Source: an uncultured Fimbriimonadales bacterium (lineage in GTDB: Bacteria > Armatimonadota > Fimbriimonadia > Fimbriimonadales > GBS-DC). From it: a stretch of DNA of 5,222 nucleotides. Below the pieces are notes generated by a model. The model was given only the letters and a program-made list of their open reading frames with translations, did not search any database and was not told the origin of the DNA. Of the stretch, positions 1-5,087 are shown one piece after another. A program made the position numbers and the translations under genes. Position 1 is the stretch's first letter. The number at the start of each line of letters is the position of its first letter. Location: positions 1-5,222 of the forward strand of contig CALAMM010000004.1 of NCBI GenBank assembly GCA_937925775.1. Reading direction: 5' to 3'.

Positions 1-110
1 TAATCCTGAGCGGCACACACAGCGCGACCCTCGCTTACTATCGGTGGAGCAGCCAGCAAGCATGCGAGTCCCCACCGCCATGCCGCGCCACATCGCAAGA
101 ATACTCCCAT
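1..110 (-). CDS. N-terminus of a probable exported protein, truncated by the window edge
   Basis: The ATG at 110-108 opens 36 codons that reach the left edge with no stop; the last two bases visible (TA) could begin either a Tyr or a stop codon. A GGAGG at 119-123 lies 8 nt upstream, which is ideal SD spacing, and a TATAAT -10 lies further up at 156-161. The peptide looks like a signal sequence: a basic start (Arg6, Arg12), a hydrophobic stretch around residues 13-25 (core GLACLLAAPPIV), then a polar region with possible cleavage near AVCA. A second GGAGG at 112-116 is too close to the ATG to serve it. A shifted frame starting at ATG 93 contains LAGC, resembling a lipobox, but its hydrophobic core is too short, so I prefer the first frame. 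No family can be assigned. The gene diverges from pfkA. Confidence 0.5.
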   Translation of the reverse strand, partial: MGVFLRCGAAWRWGLACLLAAPPIVSEGRAVCAAQD

Positions 111-155
111 ACCTCCATCCTCCGCCTGCCCTTGAGGAGAGAGGCGCGAGCGAGG

Positions 156-161
156 ATTATA
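156..161 (-). promoter_or_regulatory. -10 box for the left-edge minus-strand gene
   Basis: A perfect TATAAT reads on the minus strand 46 nt before the ATG at 110, giving a predicted leader of about 40 nt. No recognisable -35 hexamer is found 16-18 nt further up. The match and its placement upstream of an SD-preceded start are what support it. Confidence 0.4.
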
Positions 162-175
162 CCGCGCAATACACC

Positions 176-325
176 TCAAAATCGTCCGACAGCGGTATAG
201 TTAGGTATCCCATAACCCCGATTTTCGAGTACCCTTGCTCGGATAAGCAAGGCGATCAGGTCGGCGTCATCCACGCAGCCACTGCCATCGATGTCAGCGC
301 GGTCATCGCGGGGCAGTGGGATTCC
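176..325 (-). pseudogene. Orphan dockerin type I / EF-hand-like fragment
   Basis: An open stretch of 49 codons ending in TGA (176-178) and bounded upstream by an in-frame TGA (326-328) encodes the segment DIDGSGCVDDADLIALL near positions 245-295. This has the spacing of a dockerin or EF-hand calcium loop: Asp, Asp, Ser, Asp and a final Asp at loop positions 1, 3, 5, 9 and 12, followed by the hydrophobic helix start. Dockerin repeats usually come in pairs at the C-terminus of secreted proteins. Here there is one loop, no start codon and no preceding secreted domain, and the pfkA promoter lies immediately beyond. I read it as the decayed tail of a lost gene. It could instead be a chance resemblance, because the stretch is short. 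Confidence 0.45.
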
Positions 326-333
326 TCATGGAG

Positions 334-339
334 TATAAT
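334..339 (+). promoter_or_regulatory. -10 box of the pfkA promoter
   Basis: A perfect TATAAT sits 70 nt before the pfkA ATG. The hexamer 17 nt upstream (GGGCAG at 311-316) does not resemble TTGACA, and there is no TG extension directly before the box, so a -35 is not visible. The ten bases GGAGTATAAT (330-339) recur exactly at the promoter of the minus-strand gene starting at 4413. Transcription would start near 346-348, at the edge of the dyad at 347-365. Confidence 0.5.
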
Positions 340-346
340 TATCCTG

Positions 347-365
347 TCAGCGAACCATTCGCTGA
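347..365. promoter_or_regulatory. Perfect 8-bp inverted repeat at the predicted pfkA start site
   Basis: TCAGCGAA, a 3-nt centre CCA, and TTCGCTGA form a perfect dyad beginning 8 nt after the -10 box and ending 30 nt before the SD. As DNA it is placed like a repressor operator. As RNA it would be a hairpin at or very near the 5' end of the pfkA mRNA and could protect the message. The sequence cannot distinguish these readings. Confidence 0.45.
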
Positions 366-409
366 GCCTGCCCCGATTCGCACGGGAGACTAATTAGGAG
401 GTTCTGAAG

Positions 410-1477
410 ATGCGTGTGGGTATTTTGACGGGCGGGGGCGACTGCCCGGGATTGAATCCTGCGATTCGGGGCGCGACGCTGCGCCTGATTCGAGACGGGC
501 ACACCCCAATCGGCATCCTGCAGGGCTGGAAGGGGCTGGTTGAGGGCTTGACCGTCCCGCTCACCGACGAGCGCGTAGACGAGATTATCCGCGAAGGCGG
601 CACGATACTGGGCACCTCGCGCACGAATCCGTTCAAGAGTCCCGCCGAGCTACAACGGCTATTGGAAAATATCGACGATTTCGGCCTCGATGCAATCCTC
701 GCGATTGGCGGCGAGGACACGCTCGGCGTCGCGCGACGGCTCTATGCGGAACACGGCGTGCGCGTGGTCGGCGTGCCCAAAACGATGGACAACGATTTAG
801 GCGGGACGGACTTCACCTTCGGTTTCGACAGCGCGGTCTCGGTGGCGGTGGAGGCGATGGATCGCCTGCGCGACACGGCTAAGTCCCACGCCCGCATCAT
901 CGTGTTGGAGGTGATGGGACGACACGCAGGCTGGGTCGCGCTGTATGCGGGCATCGGCGGCGGCGCCGACTGGATCCTCATTCCCGAAGTCCCTGTCGAC
1001 CTGAACGCGATGTGCCACTATCTCAAGGAGGTCTATCACGGCGGTAAGCGCTATGGGCTGGTCGTCGTCTCGGAAGGCGTGGAGCTGCCCTTCGCGGGCA
1101 CAGACGAACCCACTCAGACCGATGAGTTCGGGCATAAGGTGTTGAAAGAGCGCGCCGTCGGCTCGCGGGTGGCACGCTACATCGAAGAAATGACAGGCAT
1201 CGAAACGCGCGACGCCGTGATCGGGCACATCCAGCGCGGGGGACCGCCGACGGTGTTCGACCGCGTGCTGGCAACGCGCTTGGGACTCAAAGCAGCCGAG
1301 CTGGTCAGCACGGGACAGTTCGGGATGCTCGCGGCGCTGCGCGGCGTGGAGATCGTCGCCGTGCCGTTGGAAGAGGCTCTGCGCGAACCCAAGCTCGTGC
1401 CCTACGAGCTTTACGAGGAGGCACGGCAGATTTTTCAACGCGTCGCGCTACAGCCACAGCGCAGCGGAGCGGGTTAA
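410..1477 (+). CDS. pfkA: 6-phosphofructokinase, group III, probably PPi-dependent
   Basis: A cytoplasmic glycolytic enzyme that phosphorylates fructose 6-phosphate to the 1,6-bisphosphate. At 355 aa it is longer than E. coli PfkA (about 320), as is usual for the mixed-substrate group found in actinomycetes and others. Visible motifs are GGGDCPGLN (8-16), GTSR (68-71), GGEDT (100-104), PKTMDND (123-129, catalytic Asp127), MGRHAGW (169-175), SEG (221-223) and GHIQRGG (272-278). Asp103 aligns with E. coli Gly104 and Lys124 with Gly124. This Asp/Lys pair is the known signature of enzymes using pyrophosphate rather than ATP, and it would make the step reversible. The allosteric Glu187 of E. coli is Asp here. 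About 24 extra residues lie between Glu222 and the GHIQRGG motif. The ATG has an AGGAGGT SD at 396-402 with a 7-nt spacer. The gene is monocistronic and its 3' end overlaps the convergent gene by 30 bp. The family is certain; the phosphoryl donor is inferred. Confidence 0.97.
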   Translation: MRVGILTGGGDCPGLNPAIRGATLRLIRDGHTPIGILQGWKGLVEGLTVPLTDERVDEIIREGGTILGTSRTNPFKSPAELQRLLENIDDFGLDAILAIGGEDTLGVARRLYAEHGVRVVGVPKTMDNDLGGTDFTFGFDSAVSVAVEAMDRLRDTAKSHARIIVLEVMGRHAGWVALYAGIGGGADWILIPEVPVDLNAMCHYLKEVYHGGKRYGLVVVSEGVELPFAGTDEPTQTDEFGHKVLKERAVGSRVARYIEEMTGIETRDAVIGHIQRGGPPTVFDRVLATRLGLKAAELVSTGQFGMLAALRGVEIVAVPLEEALREPKLVPYELYEEARQIFQRVALQPQRSGAG

Positions 1478-2104
1478 CGCGCGAACATCCCCGAGCGAGC
1501 GCTGGCGCAACTCGCTCAGGATCGCCTGCACCACCATCGGGTGGTAGCGTGTGCCCACGCCTTGTTTCAGCACCGAAGTGGCGGTGTCAGCGTCGGTGCT
1601 CTCGGCGATTCGGAGCCAGTCGTCGAGCGCACTGAGAATATGCGCGCTCAGGGGCGCGTCGGGATGCTCGCTGTAGACCACATGGTGGAGGCGCACAATC
1701 GGGGCGACGCGCCAGAGGCCAGGAATCTGCTCGGTAATCGACGCGCCGATTTCGGCGTGCCGATTCAGCAGCGTGCGTTCTGCAGGCGTTAGGGCAGTGG
1801 ACTTGTTCAGAAGCGCGTAGGGGAGAGCCACGGTGCCGATATCGCGCAGGTAGACGGCAAGCTCCAGACGCCGCCGCTCATGGAGGGGTAGCCCCATCCG
1901 CAGGGCGACGGCGTGCGCCAGCGCCGCCAACGGCTCCGACCTGCCGTAGCGCCCCTGCGTGCGCAACTCGATGAGGCGTGCAAACGCCTGTAGCCCTTCG
2001 CAGCGCCAGCGGTGGAGCCGCGCAGGCGCGACAACAAAAGCGTAATACGCCAGTGCCAGCAGCGAGCCAATCGCCGTCCAAACGGACCACCACCCGCCTT
2101 CCAT
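1448..2104 (-). CDS. Degenerate HD-GYP-like protein, membrane-anchored
   Basis: 218 aa. Residues 5-27 form one hydrophobic segment (probable N-terminal anchor), and residues 40-200 follow an HD-GYP domain end to end. RDIG (87-90) stands where active homologues have HD-[IL]-G, so the metal-binding His is Arg. The first His-bearing motif (HPYTGGH in the neighbour) reads GRYGRSE. The His of RHAEIG (116) and the His pair of RLHH (140-141) remain. The GYP motif is gone, replaced by a short run around SEHPDAP. The end (VGTRYHP, 183-189) matches AGTQFD of active members. I infer no or altered phosphodiesterase activity and a regulatory or scaffold role. The ATG is 1 nt after the stop of the active HD-GYP gene; its SD GAGGG (2111-2115) lies inside that gene, implying translational coupling. 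An in-frame upstream extension to 2200 is unlikely because it overlaps the neighbour and lacks domain character. Confidence 0.85.
   Translation of the reverse strand: MEGGWWSVWTAIGSLLALAYYAFVVAPARLHRWRCEGLQAFARLIELRTQGRYGRSEPLAALAHAVALRMGLPLHERRRLELAVYLRDIGTVALPYALLNKSTALTPAERTLLNRHAEIGASITEQIPGLWRVAPIVRLHHVVYSEHPDAPLSAHILSALDDWLRIAESTDADTATSVLKQGVGTRYHPMVVQAILSELRQRSLGDVRALTRSAALWL
1493..1517. terminator. Possible hairpin after pfkA
   Basis: GAGCGAG (1493-1499) and CTCGCTC (1511-1517) form a perfect 7-bp stem, and CGC/GCG inside the loop adds three pairs. It begins 16 nt after the pfkA stop, but it lies within the coding region of the convergent gene and no T-run follows on either strand. 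It may be incidental to that coding sequence. Confidence 0.22.
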
Positions 2105-2105
2105 C

Positions 2106-3431
2106 TTATGCCCTCGACCCCAGTATGCGCTGCTGCTGCCAATCCTGCACGACCTGCTTGAAAATCCGCACCACCTGCGTGTCGAACTGGGTGCCTGCAC
2201 AGCGTTCCAACTCCGCCAGCGCGTCCTCCACGCTCAACGAGCGGCGGTGCGGACGCTGCTGGTTCGGTGCTTCGCCTCCAATCATCGCGTCGAACGCATC
2301 CACCACCGCGATAATCCGCGCTTCGATAGGAATCTGCTCGCCGCTCAGCCCGAAGGGGTAGCCTTTACCATCAGGACGCTCGTGGTGCATCGCAATCCAC
2401 GGGATAATGGGAGCCAGGAACGGGGTGTCTTTCAAAATCTCTGCCCCCAGCTGGGGATGCTTTTTGATGTATTCCCATTCCTCCTGTGTTAGCCCCCCTT
2501 CCTTGTTAAGAATCCGTTCGTCCAGTACCGTTTTGCCCAAGTCGTGCAGGAGGGCGGCTTCATAGACCAGCTCGCATCGTTCTGGGGGCAGCCCGAGCTG
2601 CTCGGCGACGCGGCGCGCCCACTGCGCGACGCGCTGCAAGTGCCCGCCCGTGTAAGGATGGGCGCGTTGCACCAGAAAGCCGAGGCTCCGAATCGTCTGG
2701 TGATACAGCTCCTGCTGGCGCACGGCAATCACGAAGGCTTGGCGCAGGGCAAGGTAGGGCGCCAACACGCCAATCAACCCCACTGCGCCATACGACGCCA
2801 GCGCCGCCGTAATCAAGAACGAAATCGGGGTCATCAACGCGATATCGCGCGGCAAACTGAGCGCAGTCTGACCCAGCACCCAGCGCAACCGCACCCCCTC
2901 CGCAATCGCCATCGTCACGCTCACTAACAGCGTGTTCACCAACATGTACGCCAGTAGCCCCAGAACCAACGCCCCGACGGTCGACAGTCCCATCATCGGT
3001 TCAGGCTGGATTAGCGCAACAGCCAGCCCTGCAGCGCCCGCGCTCGGAACGCTCTGCACCATGTTGGTCAGCACCCAGCGCAGGCGCGTGTTCTTGAGCA
3101 GGATTGTGAGCAAGCCCGCGACCAGCGAAATCACCGCGTCCAACCACACACCAAACTGCCAACCATAGATGATAATCGCGGCGATCACAACGGGCGTGCT
3201 AACGCTGAACCACAATCCCCGATCGTGATACTCAGGACGCAAAGGATAACGAATTAGCAGTAGCTCCGCGAGAACCGCAAGCGCAGCAACCCCTATGAAC
3301 ACGCCCAGCAGGTGCTGCTGCGCTAACGGCAATCCTGCCTCCAGCAACAACACCACCGAGGCGATTGCCAAGCTTGAGAACCACAGCCAAAACCGTTTCC
3401 GCTTGCTCATCCGAAATCGAGGGTCAGGCAA
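2106..3431 (-). CDS. Membrane HD-GYP domain protein, putative cyclic-di-nucleotide phosphodiesterase
   Basis: 441 aa. Residues 14-230 carry about seven or eight hydrophobic segments (near 14-33, 41-60, 75-90, 94-113, 124-142, 148-175 and 197-227) with no recognised sensor family. Residues 250-430 are a complete HD-GYP domain: HPYTGGH (258-264), LLHDLGK (HD at 296-297), KKHP (His325), MHHE (His349-His350), DGKGYP (354-359) and DAFDAM (378-383). All expected metal ligands and the GYP motif are present, and HD-GYP enzymes generally hydrolyse c-di-GMP or a related cyclic dinucleotide. The loop after DAFDAM, up to RPHRR, is several residues longer than usual. The start is TTG at 3431, with an AGGTGG SD at 3439-3444 and a 7-nt spacer. 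The alternative ATG at 3410 has no comparable SD but would remove only seven residues. It is followed after 1 nt by the degenerate HD gene and preceded by a small exported peptide gene 34 nt upstream. The ligand or signal is unknown. Confidence 0.93.
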   Translation of the reverse strand: MPDPRFRMSKRKRFWLWFSSLAIASVVLLLEAGLPLAQQHLLGVFIGVAALAVLAELLLIRYPLRPEYHDRGLWFSVSTPVVIAAIIIYGWQFGVWLDAVISLVAGLLTILLKNTRLRWVLTNMVQSVPSAGAAGLAVALIQPEPMMGLSTVGALVLGLLAYMLVNTLLVSVTMAIAEGVRLRWVLGQTALSLPRDIALMTPISFLITAALASYGAVGLIGVLAPYLALRQAFVIAVRQQELYHQTIRSLGFLVQRAHPYTGGHLQRVAQWARRVAEQLGLPPERCELVYEAALLHDLGKTVLDERILNKEGGLTQEEWEYIKKHPQLGAEILKDTPFLAPIIPWIAMHHERPDGKGYPFGLSGEQIPIEARIIAVVDAFDAMIGGEAPNQQRPHRRSLSVEDALAELERCAGTQFDTQVVRIFKQVVQDWQQQRILGSRA

Positions 3432-3465
3432 GGCAAGCCCACCTACCCACTATTTCAGGCGCCGA

Positions 3466-3597
3466 TTACGGAACCTGAACCGTTTCATGCACGCGCTCGA
3501 GGGGATCGTCCCACCGATGCGGGTAGTACACCCGCTTCGCGCTGGCGACCGACATCATCGCTACAATCATCGCCATGAGAATGAGCCACCGTTTCAT
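3466..3597 (-). CDS. Small exported peptide (43 aa) with a signal sequence
   Basis: The ATG at 3597 is preceded by a strong AGGAGGG SD (3605-3611) with a 7-nt spacer; the stop is TAA at 3466-3468. The product starts MKRW, then has a hydrophobic core LILMAMIVAMM (residues 5-15) and ends its leader with SVASA, a classic Ala-X-Ala signal peptidase I site after residue 20. The predicted mature part is 23 aa (21-43): it begins KRVYYPHRW, has no cysteine, is rich in aromatic and charged residues and is close to neutral overall. It is the first gene of a likely operon with the membrane HD-GYP gene 34 nt downstream. I recognise no family. Possible roles are an extracellular signal or a small periplasmic partner of the HD-GYP membrane domain; both are inferred from context alone. 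Being so short, the reading frame rests mainly on the SD and the leader pattern. Confidence 0.7.
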   Translation of the reverse strand: MKRWLILMAMIVAMMSVASAKRVYYPHRWDDPLERVHETVQVP

Positions 3598-3670
3598 CGA
3601 CTGTCCCTCCTGTTTATGGAATAGTCAGCCGCTCCTCACAGGTCGCTCCGCTCCGACTTGCCTTGCCTGC

Positions 3671-3695
3671 TGGGGTGCATCGCGGATGCACCCCA
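3671..3695. terminator. Perfect 11-bp hairpin downstream of the 236-aa protein gene
   Basis: TGGGGTGCATC, a 3-nt loop GCG, and GATGCACCCCA form an uninterrupted 11-bp stem. It begins 7 nt after the stop codon of the minus-strand gene ending at 3703 and lies about 75 nt before the peptide gene. No T-run follows on the minus strand (AGCAGGCAAG), so it is not a classical intrinsic terminator. It could work as a factor-assisted terminator, an mRNA 3' end stabiliser, or be one copy of a dispersed palindromic repeat. Confidence 0.5.
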
Positions 3696-3702
3696 AATCG
3701 TC

Positions 3703-4413
3703 TCAGTTCGAGTTCACTTGCGTCGCATCGCTCACAGACGCCGATACAATTGCTTCCGAGTGCAGGTCGGCGTCGCTTGGAAACGCCGAGACGCGCCGAT
3801 TCACGGCATCCAGCGTTGCCAGCCCGACAGCGCGCAACGCATCTTGGCGGATGAGCGCGCTCCCAACCAGTAAGTCTTCGCCCTGATCGCGCACGGCGCT
3901 CACCAACACAATCGCTATTGGATAGCCGCCTACCGTCGTAGTGGTGGAGACATCCTCCAGTCCGAACCGCTCGCACAGTCCGTGCGCCGCTTCAACGGCA
4001 CGGAGCGTCGCCGACGCCACCAGACGCGGAATCTGCGTGCTGGAGCGCACGCCCACCGCCACTCCACGAAACACGGTGCCGCCACGCTCCAACAGTACCG
4101 TGACCACCGCGCGCGTCCCTTCGTGGGAAATCTGCACATCCTGCCAGCGCAGGCGCATAGAGTCTTGGAGCCTCGAGGCGCTCCCCTTCTGAGCCACACT
4201 CACCTTACGATGGTCGATATGAATCCCAAAGTGCGCCAGCAATGCCGACTCGACATCGCGCACCGCTTGCTTCGGATTGCGGTCTGCCTCCACCAGCAGA
4301 TGTATCTCCTGTATCAGACCGCTTTCGTCCACAATCACCCGCGCGCCACACACGCCGCGCAGTTCCCTTAGCACGCTCTCAATCTGCGTCGTGCTATGCC
4401 GTCGCTCTGGCAT
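3703..4413 (-). CDS. Conserved-type hypothetical protein, two-part alpha/beta architecture
   Basis: 236 aa, soluble, with no signal or membrane segment. The first part (about residues 8-76) alternates strand and helix patterns, with VRELRG-like and ARVIVDESGLIQEIHLLVE segments, then NPKQAVRDVESALLAHFGI and HRKVSVAQ. It resembles from memory an N-terminal region of uncharacterised bacterial proteins, but I cannot name the family. The second part (100-210) contains two similar units: FRGVAVGV followed by LVASATLRAVEAA, and LLVGSALI followed by AVGLATLDAVNRR. That suggests an internal duplication, possibly a small-molecule binding fold. The last 25 residues look unstructured. The start chosen is ATG 4413 with a GGAGG SD (4421-4425) and a 7-nt spacer. 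An upstream in-frame start to 4659 would overlap the next gene and read through promoter-like DNA, so it is rejected. Confidence 0.8.
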   Translation of the reverse strand: MPERRHSTTQIESVLRELRGVCGARVIVDESGLIQEIHLLVEADRNPKQAVRDVESALLAHFGIHIDHRKVSVAQKGSASRLQDSMRLRWQDVQISHEGTRAVVTVLLERGGTVFRGVAVGVRSSTQIPRLVASATLRAVEAAHGLCERFGLEDVSTTTTVGGYPIAIVLVSAVRDQGEDLLVGSALIRQDALRAVGLATLDAVNRRVSAFPSDADLHSEAIVSASVSDATQVNSN

Positions 4414-4483
4414 GACTCCGCCTCCACTTTGCGTGATTGGTTTCTTACCCACCTTCGCGAGCCATGCCGACAAGGGTTGCCCT

Positions 4484-4489
4484 ATTATA
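4484..4489 (-). promoter_or_regulatory. -10 box for the 236-aa protein gene
   Basis: A perfect TATAAT reads on the minus strand 70 nt before the ATG at 4413, in the same GGAGTATAAT context as the pfkA promoter and at the same distance from the start codon. No good -35 hexamer is present at 16-18 nt. The expected -35 position (about 4507-4512) falls inside the imperfect dyad at 4498-4530. Confidence 0.5.
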
Positions 4490-4491
4490 CT

Positions 4492-4552
4492 CCCTGCAAT
4501 TCCGAAATCCTGCAAAAATTTCGGGGAATTGGGGTCAAATTCCTGCCAAATT
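4492..4552 (-). promoter_or_regulatory. Triple motif and dyad upstream of the -10 box
   Basis: On the minus strand the motif AATT, zero to three bases (T or G), then GCAGG(A/G) occurs three times: AATTTGGCAGGA (about 4541-4552), AATTTTTGCAGGA (4508-4520) and AATTGCAGGG (4492-4501). The cores are 33 and 16 bp apart, close to multiples of one spacing. CCGAAAT (4502-4508) and ATTTCGG (4518-4524) also form a 7-bp inverted repeat, flanked by AATT on both outer sides (4498-4501 and 4527-4530). Placement over and upstream of the -35 region suggests binding of an activator or repressor. The stretch is also AT-richer than its surroundings, which could produce some repeats by chance. Confidence 0.4.
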
Positions 4553-4574
4553 GCTCCAACAGGGCGTTTTCCAC

Positions 4575-5021
4575 TTATTGAATCGTGTAGTCCACAATCA
4601 CCCAGTCGCCATTCTTGGGCACAAGGTAGATAAACGCGCTCCCCTGCGCCAGATAGCACTGCAGATGCAAATCCACGCGCACGCCGTCGCTGGCGTTGGG
4701 GTGATTTAGATCAGCAGGGGCTTCAATCACATCTACCAAGCTCACCTTCTCAATTTGCCCCAGCATCGGCATTTTGTCCTCAATCACTTTTTTGGGGTCG
4801 CGTTTCTCCTTCGGCACCGCCTCCATATCCAGCAGTTTCGCCGCCTCATCGAACTTGTTGAGGCGGATGAACTCCATAAACTGTTTTGCCTTAGCAACAT
4901 AGGGCGGTTGGCGCAGCTCGCTTACGATGGGCGCAAGCGCCATTACCGCAAACACCACGACCAGCGCGATGAACAGGACAAAAACCCAGTGTACTTTGCC
5001 CGAATGTTTCCGCGTGCGCAT
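4575..5021 (-). CDS. Single-pass membrane protein, possible NTF2-like (DUF4878-type) domain
   Basis: 148 aa. A basic start (MRTRKHSGK) is followed by one hydrophobic segment at residues 11-33 (VHWVFVLFIALVVVFAVMALAP) and a soluble part, probably outside the membrane. Residues 42-64 (AKAKQFMEFIRLNKFDEAAKLLD) look like the opening helix of small NTF2-like proteins such as the DUF4878 group, and the C-terminus ends with strands AFIYLVP and GDWVIVDYTI, which fit the closing strands of that fold. The assignment is by pattern only and tentative. The ATG at 5021 lies 12 nt from a weak AGGT; a TTG at 5027 would be better spaced (6 nt) and adds two residues. An in-frame extension to 5108 enters the repeat DNA and is rejected. 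The gene is followed by a 161-bp gap with the promoter of the next gene. Confidence 0.75.
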   Translation of the reverse strand: MRTRKHSGKVHWVFVLFIALVVVFAVMALAPIVSELRQPPYVAKAKQFMEFIRLNKFDEAAKLLDMEAVPKEKRDPKKVIEDKMPMLGQIEKVSLVDVIEAPADLNHPNASDGVRVDLHLQCYLAQGSAFIYLVPKNGDWVIVDYTIQ

Positions 5022-5045
5022 ATGCAAAAGTGTACCTGATGCAGG

Positions 5046-5062
5046 CACGCGCTGTGCTTGGA
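5046..5062. repeat. Truncated fragment of the 85-bp repeat
   Basis: CACGCGCTGTG (5046-5056) matches 5191-5201 of the repeat and CTGTGCTTGGA (5052-5062) matches 5165-5175. The two matches overlap, as if an internal part of a unit had been deleted through the shared CTGTG. This marks the worn edge of the array next to the membrane protein gene. Confidence 0.5.
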
Positions 5063-5067
5063 TTAAA
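5062..5067 (-). promoter_or_regulatory. Weak -10-like box before the 148-aa membrane protein gene
   Basis: TTTAAT on the minus strand matches five of six consensus bases and would give a leader of about 35 nt. No -35 hexamer is evident. It lies just outside the palindromic repeats and is the only AT-rich patch in the upstream region. Confidence 0.28.
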
Positions 5068-5087
5068 GCTCGAGCCGCAGACCGTGT

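Noticed and set aside
233..252. CCTTGC/GCAAGG hairpin with 8-nt loop
   Set aside because: A 6-bp stem inside the dockerin-like fragment, with no T-run or gene end nearby; within chance expectation.
44..397. Plus-strand open frame of 117 codons ending just before pfkA
   Set aside because: It starts at GTG without an SD, has no protein-like pattern, and runs across the pfkA promoter, the dyad and the antisense dockerin fragment.
797..1438. Minus-strand open frame of 213 codons inside pfkA
   Set aside because: It is a His/Arg-rich antisense frame caused by G+C-biased codon use of pfkA; no family pattern.
2105..2200. N-terminal extension of the degenerate HD protein
   Set aside because: It would overlap the HD-GYP gene, shows low-complexity Ser/Arg sequence, and an SD-preceded ATG is available at 2104.
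4414..4659. N-terminal extension of the 236-aa protein
   Set aside because: It overlaps the 148-aa protein gene and would translate the promoter; ATG 4413 has a well-spaced GGAGG.
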